Source: Lysobacter sp. ISL-50 (GTDB lineage Bacteria; Pseudomonadota; Gammaproteobacteria; Xanthomonadales; Xanthomonadaceae). From it: a stretch of DNA of 62,143 nt. The first letter of the stretch is position 1. Each line of letters starts with the position of its first letter. The notes below the pieces were generated by a model, which had not been told where the DNA came from, did not search any database, and saw only the letters and a program-made list of their open reading frames with translations. The position numbers and the translations under genes are program-made. The stretch is from the NCBI RefSeq assembly GCF_018612875.1, contig NZ_JAGGRI010000031.1, positions 1-62,143 of the forward strand, written 5' to 3'. Shown one piece after another: positions 31,507-40,025 of this stretch.

Positions 31507-32030
31507 GAGGCGCTCCCAATCGGGCGAAGATGTCGACCGCGGCGTTGCGCCGGATCTTCGGCCTTGGATGGAACCATGCAACCAACCAGATAAGCTGACA
31601 TCGATTTACTCCGGAACATGCGCGAACGCGATGTCGGAATCATCCGCGTCCGGCCCGCGGCTGATAAACCAATTGTTTTCAATGCATCGACAAGCGCGGT
31701 TTGAAGATCGACCGCGGCCGGATTTCAATCGTTGCGCACGCTCGCGGACAACACCGGCCACGAGCCATCCCCCCACGTGTCCTCGTTTGGCAGTTCCCCG
31801 GACAGCCCGCGCTCCGCCACCGAGCCATCGGGATCGACCAGATCGAGCACGCCGGGCGCGGCGAAAAACCGGTTGCGAGAAGATGCACATGGGACATCCT
31901 GATGTCCGGCGTCGATACCGCGCATGGTAGATCACCCGTTCCGCGGCGGCGACACCAAGGCGCGCGGCCGTTGACCGGGTGCGCAAAAGCGGTGATTCTC
32001 GCCGCATTGTCAAAGTTGGCTTGAAGATCG
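31507..32030. other. 524-bp divergent intergenic region without a clear gene
   Basis: The gap lies between the quinone reductase (-) and the LysR gene (+). It contains an AT-richer near-palindrome 'aaaccaattgtttt' at 31666-31679, of the size of a LysR-type site. The phrase 'ttgaagatcga' occurs at 31690 and again next to the LysR start. A 66-codon ORF on the - strand (31725-31925) has no good ribosome site or family character, and I do not call it. The region is probably regulatory, perhaps with a decayed gene. Confidence 0.4.
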
Positions 32031-32954
32031 ATGAACCGGATGCTGCCGGGCACGCGCGCGCTGCGAACCTTCGAGGCGGCCGCGCGGCATTTGAACTTCA
32101 CCCGCGCCGCGGACGAAGTCGGGCTGACCCCGGCGGCGGTCAGCCACCAGATCAAGGAGATCGAGGATCAACTCGGCCTCGTGCTGTTCACCCGCACCAG
32201 CCGCAGCATCCAGCTCACCGCGGCCGGCGCGGAACTGTTCCAGGCCGCCGCGACCGCGCTCGGCACGCTGCAGCGCGCCGTCGGCCGCGCCCGGCGCATG
32301 GCGCGCGAGCGCAGCGGCCTGCGCATTTCGACCAGCGCGCGCTTCGCCAGCAACTGGCTGCTGCCCAGGCTCCCGCGGTTCCGCGTCGCGCATCCGCAAT
32401 TGGAATTGGACTTCGACGTCAGCGATGAGCTGCGCGATTTCGACGTGGACGATATCGACGCGGCGATCCGCTTCGGCACCGGCCGCTATCCGCGCACACG
32501 CTCGCAGCGGCTGTTCGACACCCGCATCGTCGCCGTGTGCAGCCCTGCCCTGTTGCAAACCGGGCCGCGACTCGAACAGCCGCGCGACCTGCTTCAGCAC
32601 ACCTTGTGCCATGTGGACTGGAAGACCGACGGCATGGTCTGGCCGACCTGGCGCATGTGGATGGCCGCGGCCGGCATCGAGGATTTCGACGACAGCCGTT
32701 GTCTGGCGTTCGCGGATTCGGCGCATGTCGTGCAAGCGGTCATCGACGGCGGCGCGGTCGGTTTGGCCGACCTGGAGATGATCGGCGCCGATCTCGCCCA
32801 GGGGCGGCTGGTGCGCGTATTCGATATCGATGTCCAGGTTGCGCCCGAATACGCTTATCACTTCGTATATCCGGACAACAGTCACGACGATCCGCGCATC
32901 CTCGCGTTCAGCGAATGGCTGCTTGGCCAGACCGGCTTGCCGGCGGCGCCTTGA
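32031..32954 (+). CDS. LysR-family regulator (GcvA-like)
   Basis: A 307-aa regulator. The N-terminal winged HTH (about 6-65) reads 'LRTFEAAARHLNFTRAADEV' and 'LTPAAVSHQIKEIEDQLGLV'; a periplasmic-binding-like effector domain follows from about 90. The sequence is closest in style to the GcvA/AmpR branch. It stands divergent from the quinone reductase gene, its likely target together with itself. No ribosome site better than 'gcttgaag' is visible before the ATG. Confidence 0.88.
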   Translation: MNRMLPGTRALRTFEAAARHLNFTRAADEVGLTPAAVSHQIKEIEDQLGLVLFTRTSRSIQLTAAGAELFQAAATALGTLQRAVGRARRMARERSGLRISTSARFASNWLLPRLPRFRVAHPQLELDFDVSDELRDFDVDDIDAAIRFGTGRYPRTRSQRLFDTRIVAVCSPALLQTGPRLEQPRDLLQHTLCHVDWKTDGMVWPTWRMWMAAAGIEDFDDSRCLAFADSAHVVQAVIDGGAVGLADLEMIGADLAQGRLVRVFDIDVQVAPEYAYHFVYPDNSHDDPRILAFSEWLLGQTGLPAAP

Positions 32955-33145
32955 GCGAGACCACGCGGCCGGTGCGCTGCGTCATCGCAAACAACCGCAG
33001 GAAGCCACGTCCTTTGCGTTCGACTTTCGGTTGCCAGGGACCGGGCCAAGGCAAGGCATTACTCTCCGCGGCATGAATCGCGATGGCGTCGCGACAGCGT
33101 ACCCGTGCGTCGCGAAGGCCTCCAGTGGCCGCATCTTTGCGTTGC

Positions 33146-33433
33146 TCAGAGTTCCTGCGCCGTCGCTTCGCGCGCGCAGCAGTAGATGCTGAAGCCGGTG
33201 TCCATGCCCTTGGTGTAGACCAGATTGCCGTACTTGAGATAGTTGTGGTCCGGACAGGTGTAAGTGAACTTGGCCAGGATCAGCCGATCGCTGTCTTTCA
33301 GGTAACGGGTGGAATTGAGGTCCTTCAACTTGCAACCCGGATACAGGCGATCGATGTCGGCCGAAACGGTCCCGCGCCCCACCGAACACGCGCTCACAAG
33401 GCTCAGCGCCAACAGCGCGACCATCCGTCTCAT
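33146..33433 (-). CDS. Small lipoprotein of unknown function
   Basis: A 95-aa protein with a lipoprotein signal peptide ending 'LALSLVSAC' (Cys at residue 16). The mature region carries four further Cys ('YPGCKLKDL', 'FTYTCPDH', 'SIYCCAREA'), which may form disulphides in the periplasm. Not recognised as a known family. It stands alone, on the - strand, after the LysR gene, which converges with it. Confidence 0.65.
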   Translation of the reverse strand: MRRMVALLALSLVSACSVGRGTVSADIDRLYPGCKLKDLNSTRYLKDSDRLILAKFTYTCPDHNYLKYGNLVYTKGMDTGFSIYCCAREATAQEL

Positions 33434-33547
33434 GCGATTCCCCTGATGATTCCGGGTGCGCGGGCAGCCGGCCGGTGCGCAGTTTAGCGCCGGCCGAAGG
33501 ACTTCGCGGCGGTCGGATCGATTCGCGGCGTTACGCTCGCGCGACGC

Positions 33548-34690
33548 TCAGGGCAAGACGGTCGCGGTCTTCGCGTTGGAATCCACCACCACCGAGCCGC
33601 GCGCGAACCGCCGCGTCCACACGCCCGGGGATTGCTGCGCCGCCGCCGACGACGGCGCGCCCAGGTCGAAGGTCCACGCGCCGTTGTACGGGTCCTGGCC
33701 GGTATCCGGGCCGCCGCCGGTGGCATAGGCGTAGCCGCCGCCGGCCGCGCCGGGATCGTGCCAGAGCAGGAACGAGGCGCTGGTGTAGCGCATCTTGTCG
33801 GCGGCCTGCCAACCACCGGCATGCGGGAACGCGTAGAAGCCGACTCCGGCCTGGGCGATGTCGCGATGAAGCGAAGCCATCCAGGCCCAATCGGCGCCGC
33901 CGAGCAAGCCCTTGTCGATGTCGTCTTCACCGGGCGCATCGCCGCTGGGCCACGATTCGTAATGTTCGCGGGCGTAGGCACCGGCGAGTTTCGCCCAGCG
34001 CACTTGCGTAGCCCGGTCGGAATTCCATGCCGAGGCGACGTTGGGCATCAGCGCGATGCCGGCCGCCTTCAACTGCGGCGAAACGTTTTTGAGGAACGAT
34101 TCGACCGCCTGCGTCCAGGCCAGATCGGTCGCGTACTTGGACGGAATCGCCGACCAACTCGAACGAAAGCTCTCGCCCATGTTGACGTCGTCGGCGAACA
34201 CGCCATGGAAGCCGCCGGTCTTCGCGTAGTCGATGGCGCGCCGCGCCCATTCGTCCTGATAGGCCTTGTTGCCGACGTCGTACAGATGCAGGTCGCCGCC
34301 CCAGAAGGTGATCGGTCGGCCGGCGCGATCCTTGACGATCCAGTCCGGATGATTGGCCTTGACCCAGCGATACGACAGGCCGGACGGCCACGGTTCCTCG
34401 GCCGGCGGCAGGTCGTAGGCGCCGGCCGTATCGAAATACATGTACAGGCGCATGCCTGGATTGGCGGCCTTGAGCCGCGGGATATCGACGTGCACTCGCA
34501 TGTAGTTCTGGATGACCATCCACGAGTAAGCGCCGGTGTGTTGCGTGATCAACGGCACTTCGGCGTAGTCGAGGTACAGCTGGCCGTTGTGCGGCGCGCT
34601 CGACGCCGTCGCCGGCAACAACAGGGCCAGAGCCAGTCCGGCGAAGATCGCGCGCGCCCGGACGCGCGATGCGGATGCGGAATTCGACAT
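33548..34690 (-). CDS. Putative secreted glycoside hydrolase (GHL-type TIM barrel)
   Basis: A 380-aa protein with a Sec signal peptide ('AIFAGLALALLLPATASSA'). The mature part looks like the putative glycoside hydrolase families with a TIM barrel, with 'LYMYFDTAGAYD', 'GFHGVFADDVNMGESF' (paired Asp near a beta-strand end, a likely acid/nucleophile site) and 'GVGFYAFPHAGGWQ'. 'aggagccgcc' directly before the ATG at 34690 supports this start. The substrate is unknown; polysaccharide cleavage in the periplasm or outside the cell is inferred. Confidence 0.68.
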   Translation of the reverse strand: MSNSASASRVRARAIFAGLALALLLPATASSAPHNGQLYLDYAEVPLITQHTGAYSWMVIQNYMRVHVDIPRLKAANPGMRLYMYFDTAGAYDLPPAEEPWPSGLSYRWVKANHPDWIVKDRAGRPITFWGGDLHLYDVGNKAYQDEWARRAIDYAKTGGFHGVFADDVNMGESFRSSWSAIPSKYATDLAWTQAVESFLKNVSPQLKAAGIALMPNVASAWNSDRATQVRWAKLAGAYAREHYESWPSGDAPGEDDIDKGLLGGADWAWMASLHRDIAQAGVGFYAFPHAGGWQAADKMRYTSASFLLWHDPGAAGGGYAYATGGGPDTGQDPYNGAWTFDLGAPSSAAAQQSPGVWTRRFARGSVVVDSNAKTATVLP

Positions 34691-34850
34691 GGCGGCTCCT
34701 GCTATCGACGGCCGGCATGGGCCCGACGGAGCCACAGATATCACGGCCATCGGTCGCGACCTGCGCCTGGGATCACACATCCGGCGCGACATGACAGCCG
34801 TAATGGTTTCGCGCTATCGAGCCTTGCGCGCGGCTGAAACGTGGAGTCGG

Positions 34851-35360
34851 TCAGCAGCGATCGCCGTCGTGCGCGACCACCACTACATGATCGATGCCGT
34901 GGCGGAACATCTTCGCGTAAGGACAGATCCGTTCGGTGTCGCGCACCAGTTCGGCCGCGACCGCGCGCTCCATGCCGGGTAGATCGACGCGGATTTCCGC
35001 CGACAGCACGAACAATCCATCCATCGGATCGCGCGCGAACGTCACCGCGGCATCCACCGTCACCTGCCTCAGCGCCAGCCCCGAGCGATTCGCGAGCAGC
35101 ACCAGCGCGCCGTGGAAACAGGCGGCATACGCGGCCGCCAGCAGTTGTTCCGGATTGCTGCCGCCGCCCGGCCCGCCCAGTTCGACCGGCATTCGCAGAT
35201 TCACCTCGAGCGCGCCGTCGTCCGAACGCGCCACGCCCGACGCGCGCCCGTGCATGGCCTCGCCGCCGCTTACCCGCACCCGGCCGGTGTACAGCGCGCG
35301 GGCCTGTTCGCCGTGGTACTTGTCGAGAAAAATCGGCGGCGGCGGTCGCAACGGACTCAT
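34851..35360 (-). CDS. OsmC/Ohr-family peroxide-resistance protein
   Basis: A 169-aa OsmC-superfamily protein. Both redox cysteines are present in family context: 'AAYAACFHGALVLL' and 'RICPYAKMF'. These reduce organic hydroperoxides through a disulphide. The N-terminus has about 25 extra residues with a proline run ('LRPPPPIFLDKYHG') compared with typical Ohr (about 140 aa). Its neighbours are other redox or stress genes. Ohr versus OsmC subfamily cannot be settled here. Confidence 0.85.
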   Translation of the reverse strand: MSPLRPPPPIFLDKYHGEQARALYTGRVRVSGGEAMHGRASGVARSDDGALEVNLRMPVELGGPGGGSNPEQLLAAAYAACFHGALVLLANRSGLALRQVTVDAAVTFARDPMDGLFVLSAEIRVDLPGMERAVAAELVRDTERICPYAKMFRHGIDHVVVVAHDGDRC

Positions 35361-35456
35361 GGGCGTACTGGCGTCGTCCCGGTGTGGATCGCAGGGTCGG
35401 CGTTGCCGCCATGCAGTGGGCGGCTGATTCGCCGAGGTGAACCGACGACGCCGCGC

Positions 35457-36227
35457 TCAGGCGTGCGGCGCCTTGGGGGCGAACTGCGATTGCTGCAGCC
35501 AGCGCTCGAAGTTCAACGCGCCCTGCCACGCCGCGCCGACCGGCACCAGCGTGTCGTTCTGCAATCGCGCACCGAAGTACAGCGCGTTCGGATCGCTGAC
35601 GACTTCGCGCGAATCCTGCACGGCGCGCATGAATCGCCGCGCCAGAGCGGCCATCGGCTCGCGCTGCGGCCCGGCGATCTCGACGATGCCGTTGGCCGGC
35701 GGCTGCACGGCCAGGCGCGCGACCGCGTTGGCGACATCCTCCGAAGCGATCGGCTGCACCAGCGCCGGCGGCAACCGCACCGTCTGGCCGTCGGTGCCGG
35801 CCTGGATGATGCCGGGCAGGAATTCGTAGAACTGCGTGGAATGCACGATGGTGTAAGGAATCGCCGATTCGCGGATCAACTGCTCCTGGGCGATCTTGGC
35901 GCGGAAGTAGCCCGATGCCGACAGCTTGTCGGTTCCCACCACCGACAAGGCCAGATGGTGGCTCACGCCGGCGCGCGCTTCCGCGCTCAGCAGGTTGTGT
36001 CCGGCGGTGCGGAAGAAATCCATGACCGCGGCGTCTTCGAACGACGGCGAATTGGCCAGATCCACGACCGTGTCGGTGCCGGCCATGGCCGCGTCCAGGC
36101 CTTCGCCGGTGAGGACGTTGACCCCGGTCGAAGGCGCGGCGGCGACGACTTCATGGCCCTGGCCGCGCAGTTGCGCGACCACCTTGCTGCCGATCAGCCC
36201 GGTACCGCCGATGACGACGAACTTCAT
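35457..36227 (-). CDS. NmrA/atypical-SDR NAD(P)-binding protein
   Basis: A 256-aa Rossmann protein. The glycine motif 'VVIGGTGLIGSKVVAQLRGQ' begins at residue 3. The active-site Tyr of classical SDRs is not in a clear YxxxK, which is typical of NmrA-like epimerase/reductase homologues. 'gaggtgcaac' before the ATG at 36227 supports the start over the upstream 36293. Proteins of this kind are among the genes often found beside ECF41 sigma factors (the carboxymuconolactone decarboxylase/oxidoreductase/epimerase group), and an ECF41 gene lies 2.7 kb away. No ECF41-type promoter is seen directly upstream. Confidence 0.82.
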   Translation of the reverse strand: MKFVVIGGTGLIGSKVVAQLRGQGHEVVAAAPSTGVNVLTGEGLDAAMAGTDTVVDLANSPSFEDAAVMDFFRTAGHNLLSAEARAGVSHHLALSVVGTDKLSASGYFRAKIAQEQLIRESAIPYTIVHSTQFYEFLPGIIQAGTDGQTVRLPPALVQPIASEDVANAVARLAVQPPANGIVEIAGPQREPMAALARRFMRAVQDSREVVSDPNALYFGARLQNDTLVPVGAAWQGALNFERWLQQSQFAPKAPHA

Positions 36228-36394
36228 GTTGCACCTCTGCGCCTGATGAAGGGGGATCGTTGTTCCCGGCTCGGAAACAACGGATAACGACAAGCGATGC
36301 TAGGCGCCGGGCATCGATCGCAATAGGCCTGCGCGCGGATGCGCGATGTTTCCCGGCATGCACCAATGCCCGCTGGGCGGCAACGGCGGCCATA

Positions 36395-37429
36395 TCAAGC
36401 CGCCGCGTCGGTGCGCAAGTCGAAGGCCGGCGCGACCGGCGGCGGCGCATCCAACTCGGTATCGAGATTCAACGCCCGCACCTGCGCGGTGATGAAATCG
36501 ATGAACACGCGGATGCGCTTGGGCAGCTGGCGCCGGCTCAGATAGCACAGGTAGTGGCCGCGGTCGTCGGGCGCGAACGGATTCAGGCAAGACAGCAGCG
36601 CGCCCGAGCGCAAGGCCGCGCTGACCTGGTACGCCGGCATCTGCGCCAGCCCCTGGCCGGCGGATACCGCTTGCAGCAGCAGATCGTCGTCGTTGAACAC
36701 CAACTCCCCCGGCGGCGTGACCGACTGGGCGACGCCGTCCACTTTGAAGTCCCAGCCGCGCAGGCGCCCGTTCGGCAGCCGCCGGTGGATGCAGGCGTGC
36801 GCCTGCAACTCGCCGATCGACGCCGGCAGGCCGCGCCGGCGCGCGTAATCGGGCGAGGCGCACACCAGCATGCGCATCGGGATCAGCTGCTTGGCGATCA
36901 CCTGGCTGTCGTCCATGCGGCCGTCGCGGAACGCGACATCGACGCGATCGACGGCGAGATCGGCCAGCCGTTCTTCCAAGGTCAGTTCGATGCCGATCCC
37001 GGGATAGCGCAAGCGGAACTCGGCCAGCAGCGGCGCGACGACGTTGCGGCCGAAGCCGTGCGTCGAGCTGATGCGCAACTGCCCGCGCGGCGGGCCTTCG
37101 CGCAGGTCGCGCATTTCGTCCAGGGCCTGGGTGATCCGCTCCACGCCGGGACGGCAGTTCTCGAAGAACAGTTCGCCCTCGCTGGTGAGCGATGTCGAGC
37201 GCGTCGTGCGCAGGAACAGCCGCGCGCCCAACTGCCCTTCCAGTTTCTGCACGCTGCGGCTCACCGCCGAGCGGCCGACGCCCAGGCGATCGGCCGCGCG
37301 CGCGAAGCTGCCCTCGGTGGCCACGGTGATGAAGGCCACCACGCCGGCATAGCTGGCCGAGAAGCTGCACGGCAGCGCGTCGTGGCCGTCGATCGGAGTC
37401 TGCGTCGTCGCGTTCATCGCCAGATTCAT
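36395..37429 (-). CDS. LysR-family regulator downstream of sigma4-only gene
   Basis: A 344-aa LysR regulator. The HTH lies at about 30-90 ('GVVAFITVATEGSFARAADR', 'VGRSAVSRSVQKLEGQLGAR') after an N-terminal extension of about 25 residues; the effector domain follows. The start at 37429 is 5 bp after the stop of the sigma4-only gene on the same strand, so the two should share one transcript from the ECF41-type promoter at 37704-37730. An internal ATG at 37417 is also possible. Likely targets are nearby oxidoreductase genes, which is an inference. Confidence 0.85.
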   Translation of the reverse strand: MNLAMNATTQTPIDGHDALPCSFSASYAGVVAFITVATEGSFARAADRLGVGRSAVSRSVQKLEGQLGARLFLRTTRSTSLTSEGELFFENCRPGVERITQALDEMRDLREGPPRGQLRISSTHGFGRNVVAPLLAEFRLRYPGIGIELTLEERLADLAVDRVDVAFRDGRMDDSQVIAKQLIPMRMLVCASPDYARRRGLPASIGELQAHACIHRRLPNGRLRGWDFKVDGVAQSVTPPGELVFNDDDLLLQAVSAGQGLAQMPAYQVSAALRSGALLSCLNPFAPDDRGHYLCYLSRRQLPKRIRVFIDFITAQVRALNLDTELDAPPPVAPAFDLRTDAAA

Positions 37430-37434
37430 GGTCC

Positions 37435-37695
37435 TCACGCCTCGTCCTGCCCGCACCGGTGCCGCGACGCCAGCGCATGAGCGCGAGCGTGTTCGACCTG
37501 CTGGCGGCACAGCTCCGCCGGTTGGCCGATCATGCGGGCGATGTCGGCGTAGCTGGTCTCGAAGATCACATGCAGCACGAACGCCGCCTGCGCCTCCGGC
37601 GCCAGCGCCTGCAGCGCGCGCAGGAAATCCAGCCAGACCCGCTCGGCTTGCGACGGCGCCGGATCGCCGGGCCGGTGATGAAAAATGATGGTCAT
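37435..37695 (-). CDS. Sigma-70 region-4-only protein, ECF41-derived
   Basis: An 86-aa protein consisting almost only of a sigma region 4 helix-turn-helix: 'ALAPEAQAAFVLHVIFETSY' followed by 'ADIARMIGQPAELCRQQVEH'. It aligns closely with region 4 of the ECF41 sigma factor encoded at 38964 ('RLAPEARAAFLLREVF', 'GDIARTLDKSEAACRQIVHR'), but region 2 and the C-terminal SnoaL-like domain are missing. It has an ECF41-type promoter 8 bp upstream of the ATG at 37695, which supports that start over a GTG at 37731 lying within the -35. It could bind -35 elements or core enzyme without initiating. A degenerate sigma remnant is the alternative. Confidence 0.72.
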   Translation of the reverse strand: MTIIFHHRPGDPAPSQAERVWLDFLRALQALAPEAQAAFVLHVIFETSYADIARMIGQPAELCRQQVEHARAHALASRHRCGQDEA

Positions 37696-37703
37696 GCTCC
37701 AAG

Positions 37704-37730
37704 GTCGGCGCAGCGCATCGGCTTGTGACA
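37704..37730 (-). promoter_or_regulatory. ECF41-type promoter of sigma4-only/LysR operon
   Basis: On the - strand TGTCACA (37730-37724) and CGAC (37707-37704) are separated by exactly 16 bp. The reported ECF41 promoter consensus is TGTCACA-N16-CGTC, so one base differs. Exactly the same motif and spacing precede the ECF41 gene itself. The expected start of transcription is within a few bases of the ATG at 37695, giving a nearly leaderless mRNA. Confidence 0.75.
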
Positions 37731-37877
37731 CGCCGGCCGCACTGGTGCCCGGCGCTCAACACCGCGCGTCCGTGCGCGTGCCTACCGGGCCGCGGCCGCG
37801 CTGCCTAGGCTGGATCGGCAACCCGGCTCATCCCCGGTCGCTCTCCCCCGTCGATACCCACCCAAGGACGCTTCGCC

Positions 37878-38357
37878 ATGAGTCAAGGCCTGGATTACCA
37901 GCAGCAATCCCCGGAACTGTTCAAGAAGCTCATCGAGTTCAGCATGCTCACGGACAAGTCCTCGATCGAGCGGCCCATCCACGATCTGGTCTCGATCCGC
38001 GCCTCGCAGATCAACGGCTGCGCGTTCTGCGTGGACATGCACATCAAGCAGGCCACCTTGCACGGCGAGCGCCCGCTGCGCCTGCATCACCTCGCCACCT
38101 GGCGCGAATCGACCTTGTTCGCCCCGCGCGAACGCGCCGCGCTGGCGTGGACGGAAGTGCTGACCCAGATTCCGGCACAGGGCGTGTCGGACGAAATCTA
38201 CGAACGCGTGCGCACGCAGTTGTCGGAGAAGGAAATGTCCGACCTGAGTTTCGTGGTCATGAACATCAACGCCTGGAATCGCGTCAACGTCGGTTTCCAG
38301 ACCGTTCCGGGCAGCCTGGACAAGGCCTTCGGACTGGACAAGGCCAATCTGGCCTGA
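37878..38357 (+). CDS. Carboxymuconolactone-decarboxylase (AhpD-like) family protein
   Basis: A 159-aa alpha-helical protein. The AhpD-like redox motif C-x-x-C-x-x-x-H is intact within 'INGCAFCVDMHIKQATLHGE' at about residues 50-60. Such proteins act as peroxidase-like or alkylhydroperoxidase components. 'aaggacgc' precedes the ATG. Genes of this family are the commonest neighbours and targets of ECF41 sigma factors, and here the ECF41 gene is two genes downstream. I see no TGTCACA motif directly before this gene, so direct control is uncertain. Confidence 0.88.
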   Translation: MSQGLDYQQQSPELFKKLIEFSMLTDKSSIERPIHDLVSIRASQINGCAFCVDMHIKQATLHGERPLRLHHLATWRESTLFAPRERAALAWTEVLTQIPAQGVSDEIYERVRTQLSEKEMSDLSFVVMNINAWNRVNVGFQTVPGSLDKAFGLDKANLA

Positions 38358-38366
38358 GTCCGCCGC

Positions 38367-38401
38367 GTTCGCCGCCGCGGCCACGCGCCGTGGCGGCGAA
38401 C
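38367..38401 (+). terminator. Strong hairpin between decarboxylase-family gene and cupin gene
   Basis: GTTCGCCGCC and GGCGGCGAAC form a 10-bp perfect stem, extended by a few more pairs around the inner CGG/CCG, starting 10 bp after the stop at 38357. There is no T-run, so it may be a terminator helped by other factors or an mRNA-stabilising 3' end. Confidence 0.5.
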
Positions 38402-38459
38402 GGTGTTCCCGTATTCGCCATCATCGCTCCGCCGCGAGCGCCGTCACATCGAGGTTCCC

Positions 38460-38876
38460 ATGCGCATCCGCCATTCGCTCGCCCTGCTGTCGCTGCTCGC
38501 CCCCGCGGCCGCATCGGCCCACGGTCCCGCCGCCGCGGGCGCCGCGCCGCCGCCTTCGGTCACCACCGTCATGTCCCATCCGCTGTCCGGCTACCCGGGT
38601 AAGGAAGCGTTGATGATCACCGTCGAATACCCGCCCGGCGGCGCCGATCCGGTGCATCGCCACGACGCGGACGCGTTCGTCTATGTGCTGGAAGGTTCCA
38701 TCGTGATGGGCGTGGCCGGCGGCAAGGAAGTCACCCTGAGCGCGGGCCAGAGTTTCTACGAAGGCCCGAAGGACATCCACACCGTCGGCCGCAACGCCAG
38801 CGGCGACAAGCCGGCCAAGTTCGTGGTGGTGCTGCTGAAGGACGTGGACAAGCCGGCGCTGATCCCGGTTCCGTGA
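38460..38876 (+). CDS. Secreted cupin-domain protein
   Basis: A 138-aa protein with a Sec signal peptide ('LALLSLLAPAAASA', cleavage near residue 20) and one small cupin domain. The metal-binding block 'GGADPVHRHDADAFVYVLEG' and the second block 'LSAGQSFYEGPKDIHTVGRN' supply three His and a Glu. 'gaggttccc' directly before the ATG supports this start. It lies between the decarboxylase-family gene and the ECF41 gene on the same strand and may belong to the same stress group. Confidence 0.85.
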   Translation: MRIRHSLALLSLLAPAAASAHGPAAAGAAPPPSVTTVMSHPLSGYPGKEALMITVEYPPGGADPVHRHDADAFVYVLEGSIVMGVAGGKEVTLSAGQSFYEGPKDIHTVGRNASGDKPAKFVVVLLKDVDKPALIPVP

Positions 38877-38927
38877 TCGCGGGCCGGCGCCGGCGCGGGG
38901 CGGCCGGGGCGGCCGTCGAACGCGGCA

Positions 38928-38954
38928 TGTCACAATCGGGCCTGCTGTCCCGAC
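38928..38954 (+). promoter_or_regulatory. ECF41-type autoregulatory promoter
   Basis: TGTCACA (38928-38934), 16 bp, then CGAC (38951-38954), immediately before the ECF41 gene. It matches the known ECF41 consensus except for one base in the -10 and is the same as the promoter of the sigma4-only gene on the other strand. A start of transcription about 6-9 bp downstream would give an mRNA beginning close to the ATG at 38964. Confidence 0.75.
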
Positions 38955-38963
38955 ATGATAGGC

Positions 38964-39854
38964 ATGGAAGGCGCGACTCGACTGTTCACCCAACTGCAAC
39001 CACGCTTGCGTGGCATTGCCTACCGCATGCTCGGCTCGGTGGCCGAAGCCGAGGATGTGGTGCAAGACGTCTGGCTGGCCTGGCATAAGGCCGATCCGGA
39101 GCGCATCGAGGATGCGCAAGCCTGGCTGGTGACCACCACCACCCGGCGCTCGATCGACCGCCTGCGCCTGGCCCGTACCGGCCGCGAGCACTACGTCGGC
39201 ATCTGGCTGCCCGAGCCGATCCTCACCGACGCCAGCGAGGCCACGCCCGAGCAACTGCAGGAAGCCGCGAGCGACTTGTCGATCGCGTTCCTGATGGTGC
39301 TGGAACGGCTCGCGCCGGAAGCGCGCGCGGCGTTCCTGTTGCGCGAGGTGTTCGATGCCGACTACGGCGACATCGCGCGCACCCTGGACAAGAGCGAAGC
39401 CGCCTGCCGCCAGATCGTGCATCGGGCCAAGACCCAGTTGCGCGAGGAGCGGCCGCGTTACGTGGTGTCGGCGCAGGCGCATCAGCGCCTGATGCTTCGC
39501 TTCGCGCAGGCGCTGTCCAGCGGCGATTTCGACGGCATGAAACAGATGATGGCCGAGTCGGCGACCCTGGTCGGCGACGGCGGCGGCATCGTCACCAGTT
39601 TCGCCGAGCCGATGGTCGGCGGGCCGCGCATCGCCCAGCTGCTGTACGCCGCGCGCCTGCGCTACAAGCACGATCTGCGCAACGTGCCGGCCTCGATCAA
39701 CGGCCGCCTGGGCCTGTTGCGCTACGTCGGCGCGGAACTGGAATCGGTGCAGTCCTTCGACACCGACGGCGAGCGCATCGTGCGCGTTTACATCCAGCGC
39801 AATCCGGACAAGCTGCGGCGCATCGCCGCGGCTCAGGTGGCGCTGCTGAGCTAA
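38964..39854 (+). CDS. ECF41-group sigma factor with fused SnoaL-like regulatory domain
   Basis: A 296-aa sigma factor. Region 2 is at about 5-70 ('LRGIAYRMLGSVAEAEDVVQ') and region 4 at about 105-160 ('RLAPEARAAFLLREVFDADY'). A C-terminal SnoaL-like domain follows from about 175. The three ECF41 signatures are visible: 'WLPEP' in the linker, 'DGGG' and 'NPDKL' near the end. In this group there is no separate anti-sigma factor; the C-terminal domain does the regulation. I chose the ATG at 38964 because the -10 element ends right at the upstream ATG (38955), which would leave that codon at or before the transcription start. An alpha/beta hydrolase gene follows. Confidence 0.9.
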   Translation: MEGATRLFTQLQPRLRGIAYRMLGSVAEAEDVVQDVWLAWHKADPERIEDAQAWLVTTTTRRSIDRLRLARTGREHYVGIWLPEPILTDASEATPEQLQEAASDLSIAFLMVLERLAPEARAAFLLREVFDADYGDIARTLDKSEAACRQIVHRAKTQLREERPRYVVSAQAHQRLMLRFAQALSSGDFDGMKQMMAESATLVGDGGGIVTSFAEPMVGGPRIAQLLYAARLRYKHDLRNVPASINGRLGLLRYVGAELESVQSFDTDGERIVRVYIQRNPDKLRRIAAAQVALLS

Positions 39855-40025
39855 CGCCGCGGCGGCGATTTGTATCTCAATGTATCCGGACGCATCGCCC
39901 GCGCATTCGCATACGAATCGGCGACCGCGCCGACACCCGGCGGATACGCCGCCGGCGCGTAATGGACGCCATCCCGCCACGCCGCCGCATCCGCCGGCGG
40001 ATCGGCCTTCATCAGGAGACAGTCC

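Noticed and set aside
31725-31925. 66-codon ORF in the quinone reductase/LysR gap
   Set aside because: No ribosome site, no recognisable domain, and the frame is open partly because of GC content; mentioned only in the intergenic entry.
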